A DNA stretch of 13,403 nucleotides from Caldilineaceae bacterium (GTDB lineage Bacteria > Chloroflexota > Anaerolineae > Caldilineales > Caldilineaceae). The notes below the pieces were generated by a model. The model worked only from the letters and a program-made list of their open reading frames with translations, was not told where the DNA came from and did not search any database. Shown here one piece after another: positions 6,460 to 13,403 of the stretch. A program made the position numbers and the translations under genes. Location: the NCBI GenBank assembly GCA_019637645.1, contig JAHBVH010000121.1:1-13403 (forward strand). The letters run 5' to 3'. Within the stretch, counting starts at the first letter, position 1. Each line of letters begins with the position of its first letter.

Positions 6460-8435
6460 CAGGGATGACCGTCGATCTCTATGATCGCAATAAACTCCCC
6501 GTGCAGACTCCCCTGACTTTATCCGCGCAGCGCTATAGTGCCAACGCCATTGGGGGACCGGAGAGTGCGCTCTTAGCCGCCCAGGGGGATGGCCTGGATA
6601 CCGTCCGCCAGTGGCTTGGCTACTATGTCATCGTGCGCAACCGCTATGGTACGCCGACCTGGTGGGGCCGGATCGAAGAAGCCTATGCCAGCACGGGTGG
6701 TGTTGAAGTGGGGGCCTCTCTGCGCGAGTTGCGCAATCGCATTGCGGTTTTATATACCTACCTGGATGGCGATGGCTTTCCTCTACCCGCCCACACGGCT
6801 TGGGCCGAACATAGCCGCAGCCGCGCCACGTATGGTCGGTTTGAGGAACGCCACACGCTCGGTGAGGCTAATGCCGCCCAGGCGGTTGCGGTACGCGATC
6901 GCGCTCTGGCCGCCATCGGGTTGCCGCGTCAATCGCTGACCTTGACCTGGCAGGCCACAACCGGCGCGACGCTGCGCTGTGTCGGCCTGTGGCAGACCTT
7001 GCGCCAAACCTATTACAGCAATCCTACGGGCCGCGTTGCCTTTATGGCACCCGACAACGCCGAACAACTGCTCGGCTGGGGTGTGACGGCCACTGACATT
7101 GGCTTTGCCGATAAGCGTGTCCAGCGTCTCGCCGGTGGCCTGGAGGCCCTTGGCGAGGGAGATCGCTTCACCATTACGGGCTCGCTGGCCAATGACGGCA
7201 GCTACACCGTCTTTAACGTTGCCCAAGGCAAACCGCAAACATACACCGCCGCGACCATCAGCTTTAGCCCGGGGGACAATCTGGCCGACAGTGCCGAGGG
7301 CCTCGGTTTCGTCAAAGTGGGCTATTTCATCCAGGTGGAAGGATCGCCTTTGAACAGCCGGTATCACCTGATTGATGAAACGGGACGCAACGCCATTGCC
7401 ACGGATACTGCCGTCACCGGTGCGATTAGCGCCGAAGTGGCGGGGCCATCCATCACGATCCGCCAGGGGCAAGCCCTCGAAGTTGAGGGGGAAGTGGTGG
7501 CGACCGCGCCGGGTTCGTCCGTCACGCTGACCACCCACGGCGTCAAGGTGGCCTATTCATTTAGCCTGAGCGAGGCGCTTGGCTGGTCGGCAGGTGAAGT
7601 GTGGGTTAAGCTGCGACGCGTCGGAGCGCCCAGCGACAGCGTCAAGGTCGAGTTATGCACCACCAGCGGCGGTCAACCCGGTGCTGTGTTGGCGACCGCC
7701 ACCCTGACCGGCGTTACGCTCTTGCCGCGCATGAGTTGGGTGCAGTTTCCCTTGGCGACCGCTGTCCCGCTCACCCCTGGTGTGACCTACTGGCTTGTCA
7801 TCAGCCGCACCGGTGTTAACAGCCCAACAGACTATTACACAGTGGGGCTGGATGAGGAAGTCAGCCACGCGGGAACGCTGCGCCTCTGGACGGGCAGTAC
7901 TTGGGTAGCGCGCCCCACCGCGGCGGCCCTACCGTTCCAGATCTGGGGCCACCAAGCGACCATGGCCCAGATGCGTGAGATTCTGGCCGTGGCAGGGCAA
8001 TACTTTAGCGGAAGCGATGTACGCGCCAATGCGGGTATCTTGCGGCGTCAATACCGGGATGGCAACCTGTCGGCCTTGGATGAACTGAGTGACTTGTTAG
8101 CAGCAGGCACCAGCAGTGGGGAGCGGCTGCTGCCAACCGTCACACCCCAATGGCGCGTGGTAATCGAGGCATTGCCCTATCCCACACCATTCTACACCTT
8201 ACGCCATGACCGTACCTTGGCCTATCGCAGTGGGACAGCGGTTGAAGAAGGCGTGCTGCCGGTCGGACAATGGTGTAGCGTGGATGGTGTGGTGAGCCAA
8301 GCGGATGCCTTGGCCCCCTTATCACCCTTTGTGATTGGCTTCCTGGAATACAACGCCGAACGCCATGAAATCAGCGATCTGCGGGCCTTGGATGCGACCG
8401 ACATCTGGGCAATAGGCGAGGTGCGGCAAGGATGA
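6456..8435 (+). CDS. Tail hub / tail-tip protein with putative sugar-binding insertion
   Basis: Predicted 659 residues; ATG 6456 follows GGAGGG (6443-6448) at 7 bases and overlaps the preceding stop as ATGA. Residues about 1-230 contain YYVIVRNRYGTPTWWGRIEE and VGASLRELRNRIAVLYTY, a pattern seen in baseplate hub (gp27/Tal-like) N-termini. Residues about 235-350 hold two short beta-sandwich repeats (FTITGSLANDGSYTVFNV; YFIQVEGSPLNSRYHLID). Residues about 362-497 look like an inserted jelly-roll-type domain: VAYSFSLSEALGW, VWVKLRRVGAP, GGQPGAVLATATL, LTPGVTYWLVISR, which resembles 'choice-of-anchor' and carbohydrate-binding sandwiches. The C-terminal 160 residues resume hub-like sequence (VAGQYFSGSDVRANAG, RRQYRDGNLSALDELSDLLA). 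It probably closes the tail tip and may touch the cell surface. No peptidase motif is seen. Confidence 0.65.
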   Translation: MTGMTVDLYDRNKLPVQTPLTLSAQRYSANAIGGPESALLAAQGDGLDTVRQWLGYYVIVRNRYGTPTWWGRIEEAYASTGGVEVGASLRELRNRIAVLYTYLDGDGFPLPAHTAWAEHSRSRATYGRFEERHTLGEANAAQAVAVRDRALAAIGLPRQSLTLTWQATTGATLRCVGLWQTLRQTYYSNPTGRVAFMAPDNAEQLLGWGVTATDIGFADKRVQRLAGGLEALGEGDRFTITGSLANDGSYTVFNVAQGKPQTYTAATISFSPGDNLADSAEGLGFVKVGYFIQVEGSPLNSRYHLIDETGRNAIATDTAVTGAISAEVAGPSITIRQGQALEVEGEVVATAPGSSVTLTTHGVKVAYSFSLSEALGWSAGEVWVKLRRVGAPSDSVKVELCTTSGGQPGAVLATATLTGVTLLPRMSWVQFPLATAVPLTPGVTYWLVISRTGVNSPTDYYTVGLDEEVSHAGTLRLWTGSTWVARPTAAALPFQIWGHQATMAQMREILAVAGQYFSGSDVRANAGILRRQYRDGNLSALDELSDLLAAGTSSGERLLPTVTPQWRVVIEALPYPTPFYTLRHDRTLAYRSGTAVEEGVLPVGQWCSVDGVVSQADALAPLSPFVIGFLEYNAERHEISDLRALDATDIWAIGEVRQG

Positions 8436-10813
8436 GAAACGAAACCTACAGCCGTCTGGCTGCCAAGTTGGGGCCGCACCTGAACCGCCTGGGCAGCAGT
8501 GTGATCGTTGACGGCGGAAGCGCAGGTATCGGTGCCGCGCCAGGCATAGCTGATTATGTGGCCACGGTAGATGAAGCCGCCTGCCGTGTCTATGACAAAG
8601 CCGGCAAACTGGCCTTTACCGGTGCGAATCATGCCACCGTCATTCAGCAGGCCATCAACGCCGCGGGTGTCAACGGGGCCATTGCTTTTCGGCCTGGCAC
8701 CTACTGGGTTGACACCCAACTGACACCGCTGGCGCGCCAATCCTGGTATTGCCCTTTTGGGGCGATTTTCCGTCCAGTAGGTAACAATCGCATTCTGTTC
8801 TTGCAAGATCTGGACTGGTTTGCCCTCTATGGCACGCTGCATATTGAGGATACTGACCGCCACACCTCATCGGTGGAAGCCATCTACCTGGATGGCGTCA
8901 ACGGCTGTTACTTCCAAGACATTATGGTTTGGGACTACTACCGGGGCGTGGCAATCTGGGGCACCACGCGGCGCACCTATGAGAACATCTTCGATAACAT
9001 TCGCCTCAACGTCGTACGCCATGAAGGGCTGATTATCAAGCAAGAGGTTGGCGACAACTATTTCAACAATGTCTTTATCAAGGGACCATCGACCGTCGAA
9101 TGGGCCACTGGCGCGGGCTTTGTGATTGGTCTCTATCCCGGCACGGGCACGATCTTTGGTGGCCTTATGTTTGGCCGCCTGGAAGTGCTGGATTGCTGGG
9201 TCAATCTTGATTTGCAGGGCTTGTATGAGTGCTGGTTTGACCAGATCCTGAGCGACAACGCCTACTTTGCGGCTATGTATATTGGTGATAATGTGCAGCG
9301 CCTCTTTATCGGTGGCATCTGGACCGCGGGCTCTGGTGATGGTTTGTGGATACAGGGCAGTGCCGCCAGCAGTGCCAAACGCATTCGTATCAACGCGATC
9401 TTTTCGTGGATCAACGCCCAGACTGGCATTCACTTCAATGGCTATGTTGAGGATGTCCACATTGGCTCGGTCTACTTGCTCGAGAACCAAGTGGCGCAAC
9501 TCAAGTTCAGCCGCGGCCACATTCGCAATGTCAGTATTGACAATCTCACCACAGCTGTGAGCAATGCCGTCGCCATTGACTGTGGTGGCATTGACAGCAT
9601 TCAGGACAACATTGCCATCAATCATGCCGAACTTGATCCAGGCGAGTGTATGGGGCTTGATCTGCTGCGCCACATTGATGGCGTGCGTGATGGCAAGCTC
9701 TTTGCCAACCGTGGCGTAGCCTATATCCCCGCAGGAGAGACAACCGTGACTGTTCCGCACGGTTTAGAAGGCCGCCCGCTCTATGTGCAGCTCACGCCGC
9801 ATTTCCCCGACGCGCGTCAAGCCTATATCCAAGCCCTGGACATGACCAATCTGGTGATTGCAGCGCACGCGCCTGTCGGCACCACCAGCCGCGTAGCGTG
9901 GGTCGCCCGCAGTGGTGTCGAAGTGGGCAATGAATTATTGCTCAATTCCAATGTAGACAGCGGCGCGCCAGAGAACTGGTCAGCCGGTGGTGGTGCCTTA
10001 GTGGAAACAGAGGATGTCTATAACGGCACCCAGGCCCTACGTATCAACAGCAACTTTGCTCGTTGGTGGTCGTGGGCTTTTACCGCATACCCCTTTGCCC
10101 GCTACCGCATTCAGGGCTACATCAAAGGCGCGGGTAACCCTTTTGCGCAACTCGCCATTCACTTCTGGAGTGACGCCGGTGGCAGTGGCGCGTTGTTACA
10201 AGCAGCGGCTTTGGCCTTGCCCAGCATCTACGACTACTCGCAGGGCTATGTACGGGTGCAAGGTGATTTTTCAGCCCCAGCCGGTACGGTCTCTGCCGAT
10301 CTGATCTTCCGCAACACGGCTGGCAATACCACGGATGTCTATGGCGACGACTTTGCCTTTCACCTCAGCGCGGGCGGTAGCAACCTGCTTACCGATCCTT
10401 CGGTTGAAACGCTGACCGGTTGGGCGCTCGACGGCGCAACCTGGGAAACTGGCACGGCGCGCACGGGCAGTCACAGCTTGCGCCTAACTAACAGCACGGA
10501 CCAAAAACAAGCGCGGGCCCAATGGGTGGTCATTGCGCCGAGTACCAGTTACACCGCGAGCGCTTGGCTGCAAGGACAAGCGTCCGGCAATGTGGCACTC
10601 GTGGTGCAATGGTTTAGCGACGCCGGTGGCATCGGCAACCTGATCCGTGAAGACACCCAATACTTCACTGGCACTTATGCCAGTTGGACCCAGGTCAGCG
10701 CTGCCTTTGTTGCACCGGCTACCGCCCAATCTGCCTATGTGGTCTTCCGTATGGCCGGTTGGATCGCCTATGACCTCAAAGGCGATGCTTTCAGCGTCAG
10801 GCAATTAATTTAG
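8432..10813 (+). CDS. Tailspike-like protein: beta-helix plus two C-terminal carbohydrate-binding-like domains
   Basis: Predicted 793 residues; the start overlaps the previous stop as ATGA and GAGGTG (8418-8423) sits 8 bases upstream. Residues 1-60 probably anchor it to the tail. About 65-105 (ATVIQQAINAAGVNGAIAFRPGTYWV) match the pectate-lyase-3 type entry to a right-handed beta-helix. About 110-420 continue as a ladder of Gly/Asn/Asp turns and Ile/Val strands (YENIFDNIRLNVVRHEG, NYFNNVFIKGPS). A VPHGLEGRPLYVQLTP linker follows, then two similar sandwich domains of about 145 residues (starting near 501 and 650) that look like family 4/9-type carbohydrate-binding modules. It would recognise and perhaps cut a host surface polysaccharide; catalytic residues cannot be named from sequence alone. 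Confidence 0.8.
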   Translation: MRNETYSRLAAKLGPHLNRLGSSVIVDGGSAGIGAAPGIADYVATVDEAACRVYDKAGKLAFTGANHATVIQQAINAAGVNGAIAFRPGTYWVDTQLTPLARQSWYCPFGAIFRPVGNNRILFLQDLDWFALYGTLHIEDTDRHTSSVEAIYLDGVNGCYFQDIMVWDYYRGVAIWGTTRRTYENIFDNIRLNVVRHEGLIIKQEVGDNYFNNVFIKGPSTVEWATGAGFVIGLYPGTGTIFGGLMFGRLEVLDCWVNLDLQGLYECWFDQILSDNAYFAAMYIGDNVQRLFIGGIWTAGSGDGLWIQGSAASSAKRIRINAIFSWINAQTGIHFNGYVEDVHIGSVYLLENQVAQLKFSRGHIRNVSIDNLTTAVSNAVAIDCGGIDSIQDNIAINHAELDPGECMGLDLLRHIDGVRDGKLFANRGVAYIPAGETTVTVPHGLEGRPLYVQLTPHFPDARQAYIQALDMTNLVIAAHAPVGTTSRVAWVARSGVEVGNELLLNSNVDSGAPENWSAGGGALVETEDVYNGTQALRINSNFARWWSWAFTAYPFARYRIQGYIKGAGNPFAQLAIHFWSDAGGSGALLQAAALALPSIYDYSQGYVRVQGDFSAPAGTVSADLIFRNTAGNTTDVYGDDFAFHLSAGGSNLLTDPSVETLTGWALDGATWETGTARTGSHSLRLTNSTDQKQARAQWVVIAPSTSYTASAWLQGQASGNVALVVQWFSDAGGIGNLIREDTQYFTGTYASWTQVSAAFVAPATAQSAYVVFRMAGWIAYDLKGDAFSVRQLI

Positions 10814-10819
10814 GGTACC

Positions 10820-10837
10820 ACCTGGGGACGCCCAGGT
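10820..10837. terminator. GC-rich stem-loop after the tailspike gene, possible terminator
   Basis: ACCTGGG (10820-10826), loop GACG, CCCAGGT (10831-10837): a perfect 7-bp stem with a 4-base loop, 6 bases after the tailspike stop. There is no T tract behind it on the + strand, so it is not a textbook intrinsic terminator. It could attenuate, protect an mRNA end or be a factor-dependent site. Confidence 0.4.
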
Positions 10838-10844
10838 TCACATA

Positions 10845-10854
10845 TCTGTACAGA
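10845..10854. promoter_or_regulatory. Perfect 10-bp palindrome, candidate operator
   Basis: TCTGTACAGA is a perfect inverted repeat in the only non-coding gap between + strand genes, 28 bases before the next start codon. It could be a repressor site or chance. No convincing -35/-10 pair was found around it, so no promoter is called. Confidence 0.25.
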
Positions 10855-10881
10855 ATCACCTTTCAATGAGGAGAAAACTTG

Positions 10882-11082
10882 ATGTCTGAACAACCACCTT
10901 GCGGCTGTGGCGGGCAACTCGCTGCCGCCGCTGTACCGCACGCAGCCGAAACCGTACGCACCATCATGCCCTTGCTGCCTGAACTGCTGTTTACCGAAAG
11001 CCATGACCAATCACTGGCGGAAGAATTTGATTGGCAAATTTTCATTAGGAGAGACAAAGATGGCGACGCCAACCCTGAGTGA
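10882..11082 (+). CDS. Small hypothetical protein with Cys-Gly head
   Basis: Predicted 66 residues; ATG 10882 follows GAGGAG (10868-10873) at 8 bases, a strong Shine-Dalgarno; a TTG one codon earlier is less likely. The N-terminus is MSEQPPCGCGG, followed by an Ala-rich helix (QLAAAAVPHAAETVRTIMPL), and an acidic, charged C-terminal half (AEEFDWQIFIRRDKDGD). It has no transmembrane segment and no signal peptide, so a holin is unlikely. It overlaps the next gene by 23 bases, suggesting translational coupling and a joint function. I do not recognise the family. The C-x-C-G-G head could bind a metal or be a modification site, but that is speculation. Confidence 0.7.
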   Translation: MSEQPPCGCGGQLAAAAVPHAAETVRTIMPLLPELLFTESHDQSLAEEFDWQIFIRRDKDGDANPE

Positions 11083-12580
11083 AGTTCAGAATTTAGCGAT
11101 CAATGCCTATAACTGGGTCGCGGCTCGCTTGCACGTAACGCCGGACGGCGCTAGCATGAGTGAGCAAATGTCCATCTCCATGTATCCGGCGATTCCGCTG
11201 ACCATCAAGGTGCCAGCCGGTTATACCGTGCCTGGCGCTGATCATGGTGATTGTGATTATATCTATCACTGTGGCAATCAGAACCAGGATGGCTCGCCGC
11301 AGATGACGCTCACCAGCCTGTTGCGCACCGAGTATGAAAGCATTACCCATGTCAGCGTGGGGCCGTGGGCAGACGGGCAACCGAACTTGGCATTCCAAGT
11401 GAACTACTGGGTCGATCCGGGCAATCCGGCCCAGGCCAGTATCAATGTCTACTGGTGGGGCAAGCCAGCGGGTGATACGCGGGGCTATCCCATTCAAGCC
11501 TACTGGCGACGCTTCCAACTTTTCAGTGACCATCGGACGGCCCCGGCCACCTGGATCTACAGCACGACCGATGCGGCAAGCAGCCCTGGCGTGCAGTGCA
11601 ACGGCAATAAGTATTTTATTCGTACCGAAGATCTGTTGGCGATGCGCCTTATCGAAGAGCCCAACAAAACCAAGGCGCGCGAATGGGTGAAGCGGCAATG
11701 GCCCAACACGGCATTGCAAATGGATATTCACGCGCCGCTCTTTAAGCGTGCGCTCACCCACTCCGACGACTTTATGTTTGCGTGGCCGTCTTTTACCTAC
11801 CATGATTGCACCGTGACCCACAATGGTTGTGCCAACGGCTGGATCAAGGACAATGTGCGCGGTCAAGCAGATGGCTGGGGCTTTAGTCATCGCTCCAAGG
11901 TCTGTACCTGGCCTACGCTCTATGTCACGGTGCTGCGCCAGGACGCCCTGGGTTTGCTGGCGCAAGCGATTCACATTCTCAACAAGTACAACAATCCCTG
12001 GTATGGCTACCCCAATCCCTGGCCATCCGGCGTTCCTGGTGGACCCTCTGGCAGCACCGTAACACCCGCCAGTATTGCGGATTTTGTGTGGAACAAATGG
12101 TATCGTTCCGGTGTCGGCATCACCATGTTTCAAGTGCCGGTGGTGGGCCGCGACCAGCGCGCCAGCTCGCTGCGCACGAATCAGATGCTGATTTTAGCGA
12201 CCTTGCTGGGGTATCGCTATCTGCTTAGTGGCTGGTCGGCCAAAGCTGATGAAATCGCAGGCATCTTGCGCGAGACGGCAGTCGGTGGCCCGGGTCAACC
12301 TGCCTATGGCTGCTACTCAGCCAGTGGGGCGCGCATTCGTCGTCCGAAATTCTTCGGCTCACAGATGTTTGTGTGGGATGTGGTCAGCAGCTTTGGGGTG
12401 ACTTCCTTTAGTTGGCTGCGCGAGGCGATCAACGACTACTTCGGCTTGCCGGAGGATGATAGCGACCACATTCTGTCAACCGTTGAGACAACCGCCACCT
12501 TTAGTCAGGCGTGGCGTGTCTATGGGCGACACAAGTATGGCTGGACGCTAGGGGATACCACCAATATCCCTGGTACCTAA
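11060..12580 (+). CDS. Hypothetical 506-residue protein with Trp- and Cys-rich body, function unknown
   Basis: ATG 11060 is chosen because AGGAGAG (11047-11053) precedes it and the reading overlaps the previous gene by 23 bases; a longer in-frame reading from 10907 is possible but lies inside that gene. The first 120 residues are beta-rich (SMYPAIPLTIKVPAGY, NLAFQVNYWVDPG). The rest alternates Trp/Tyr-rich loops (FMFAWPSFTYHDC, NNPWYGYPNPWPSG) with helix pairs (NQMLILATLLGYRYLL, AKADEIAGILRE), suggesting a helical-repeat or alpha/alpha-toroid core. Eight or so Cys are spread along it (HCG, QCN, HDC, NGC, VCTW, GCYS). It ends 31 bases from the convergent gene. No lysozyme, amidase or glycosidase motif is recognisable. 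A tail-associated or accessory enzyme or binding protein is possible. Confidence 0.85.
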   Translation: MATPTLSEVQNLAINAYNWVAARLHVTPDGASMSEQMSISMYPAIPLTIKVPAGYTVPGADHGDCDYIYHCGNQNQDGSPQMTLTSLLRTEYESITHVSVGPWADGQPNLAFQVNYWVDPGNPAQASINVYWWGKPAGDTRGYPIQAYWRRFQLFSDHRTAPATWIYSTTDAASSPGVQCNGNKYFIRTEDLLAMRLIEEPNKTKAREWVKRQWPNTALQMDIHAPLFKRALTHSDDFMFAWPSFTYHDCTVTHNGCANGWIKDNVRGQADGWGFSHRSKVCTWPTLYVTVLRQDALGLLAQAIHILNKYNNPWYGYPNPWPSGVPGGPSGSTVTPASIADFVWNKWYRSGVGITMFQVPVVGRDQRASSLRTNQMLILATLLGYRYLLSGWSAKADEIAGILRETAVGGPGQPAYGCYSASGARIRRPKFFGSQMFVWDVVSSFGVTSFSWLREAINDYFGLPEDDSDHILSTVETTATFSQAWRVYGRHKYGWTLGDTTNIPGT

Positions 12581-12611
12581 GGCGGTTCCAGCGGTGAAGG
12601 GATGGCCTGCC

Positions 12612-13403
12612 TCACTGCTCATCGGGGGCAAATCCAACGCGCTGGGGAGGACCGTGCTGTAACGTATACAGTGCCAACAGGGCAACGCTGGTCGTCTCCA
12701 CATTGGGGTCGGCTAGCTGCCCCTCCCCGGCGCGATAGTGCGTGTGAAAGCCGCCCTGTGCCCCCTGCTGGGCCAAAAGTTGGTCAAGCAGACGTAGATC
12801 GGGTTGTTCCAACAGCGCCCCGGCATAGAGGCACCAGGCCAGCCCCAGCGTTTCATAGACGCCATCACGCCGTCGCCACGCTTCGTCGGCCCAGCCGTGA
12901 CCGTCAAAGGTAGCCAGCTCGGTCTGATAAAGCCACTCGGCAACCGCGCGGTTGCCCTGGTTATATTCATTGACCGCGCCCATGCAGTGCAAATTGGAGA
13001 AGCTCGACCAATCGTAGAATATCCCTAGATCTGGTGTGTGCGTCTCCTGCATCACACAATCGGCCAGCGGGCCGACCTCTTCGCTATCAAGAAAATCACA
13101 TGCACCGTCACCAAGCTGCTCTACCACGATGTCTTTGTGGTGCAGTGGTGGCCAGGCAATCGTCTCACCCCAAGCCACTTCCACAAAGCCATTATCCACA
13201 TAACCATACCGCTCCAAGCTGGCGCGCAACACATCAGCAAACTCGGCGGCCCCATACAGGGAAAATACATAGGCCGCCAAGGCATTGTCGTTGGTCAGGT
13301 AGTAGCGATGCTGGCCAATGTTGGGTGACTCTTGGAGAAGGCCATAATCTTCGTTATATTGACCAGCCAAGAAGCGCAGGCCACCTTCAATGACCGTTTG
13401 CAG
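12612..13403 (-). CDS. Alpha/alpha-toroid-like helical protein, 5' partial
   Basis: The minus-strand frame is open to the right edge: residues LQTVIEGGLRFLAGQYNEDYG are encoded upstream of the TTG at 13370, so the gene is 5' truncated by the window; its stop is at 12612-12614. The 263 visible residues are mostly helices with repeating 'NDNALAAYVFSLYG' and 'VYETLGLAWCLYAGALL' hairpins, Trp-rich turns, and a C-terminal QQGAQGGFHTHY then ETTSVALLALYTL. That last pair resembles the QW-like hairpin of prenyltransferase/squalene-cyclase-type or glycoside-hydrolase (alpha/alpha) barrels. It is convergent with the phage genes, separated by 31 bases, and may be a host gene beyond a prophage end or an accessory phage gene. 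Fold is inferred; enzymatic role is not known. Confidence 0.75.
   Translation of the reverse strand: MQTVIEGGLRFLAGQYNEDYGLLQESPNIGQHRYYLTNDNALAAYVFSLYGAAEFADVLRASLERYGYVDNGFVEVAWGETIAWPPLHHKDIVVEQLGDGACDFLDSEEVGPLADCVMQETHTPDLGIFYDWSSFSNLHCMGAVNEYNQGNRAVAEWLYQTELATFDGHGWADEAWRRRDGVYETLGLAWCLYAGALLEQPDLRLLDQLLAQQGAQGGFHTHYRAGEGQLADPNVETTSVALLALYTLQHGPPQRVGFAPDEQ

Noticed and set aside
6783..7538. 251-codon open frame on the minus strand opposite the hub gene
   Set aside because: No ribosome binding site or recognisable motif, and it conflicts with a well supported + strand gene.
8867..9760. 297-codon open frame on the minus strand opposite the tailspike
   Set aside because: It lies fully inside a gene with good start, ribosome binding site and recognisable domains; its translation has no family features. 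It is a shadow of GC-rich coding sequence.
10837..10870. Promoter in the gap before the 66-residue gene
   Set aside because: TTCACA at 10837 could be a -35, but no acceptable -10 lies at the right distance.
11093..12133. 346-codon open frame on the minus strand opposite the 506-residue protein
   Set aside because: The + strand reading has a Shine-Dalgarno, is coupled to its neighbour and has protein-like composition. The minus translation is rich in Arg/His/Gly without domain pattern, typical of an antisense shadow.
12551..12571. Inverted repeat GGGATA...TATCCC at the end of the 506-residue gene as a terminator
   Set aside because: Six pairs half of which are A-T, lying inside the coding sequence, with no T tract; too weak to call.

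Overview
The window is a stretch of a tailed-bacteriophage or prophage genome covering the tail morphogenesis module, read left to right on the + strand, with a convergent minus-strand gene at the right edge. Gene order is neck/tail-completion protein, tail terminator-like protein, major tail tube protein, tail assembly chaperone with a frameshifted extension, tape measure protein, distal tail protein, tail hub protein and tailspike. This is the canonical order of a long, non-contractile (siphovirus-type) tail. No sheath gene lies between the neck genes and the tube gene, which argues against a myovirus or a contractile injection system. No capsid, portal, terminase, integrase or lysis gene is visible, so the sequence alone does not separate a free phage, an integrated prophage or a domesticated tail particle. 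The host is not identifiable with confidence. Moderately high GC, GTG/TTG starts and Shine-Dalgarno sites fit many bacteria; a Chloroflexota-type host is only a guess.

Layout: 3-1394 holds three head-tail joining and tube genes with tiny gaps or overlaps. 1406-2055 is the chaperone locus: a 153-residue product, and a predicted 216-residue product made by -1 frameshifting at a T TTT TTA heptamer (1747-1753). 2036-5251 is a 1071-residue tape measure protein, more than half of it built of aromatic/acidic repeats with a period near 17 residues. 5254-10813 holds the tip: a distal tail protein, a hub protein carrying a probable sugar-binding insertion, and a beta-helix tailspike with two carbohydrate-binding-like domains at its C-terminus. 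These genes are coupled by 4-base ATGA overlaps or near-abutting ends.

The only real intergenic gap on the + strand (10814-10881) carries a GC-rich stem-loop and a perfect 10-bp palindrome. It precedes a 66-residue Cys-rich-headed protein (10882-11082) and an overlapping 506-residue protein of unknown function (11060-12580). These two do not resemble standard lysis or tail genes and are the least explained part of the window. The right edge (12612-13403, minus) is a partial gene for a helical-repeat, probably alpha/alpha-toroid-like protein, convergent with the phage genes; it may mark the end of the phage block or an accessory gene.

The most notable signals are the frameshift site, the long repeat architecture of the tape measure, and the unassigned pair after the tailspike.
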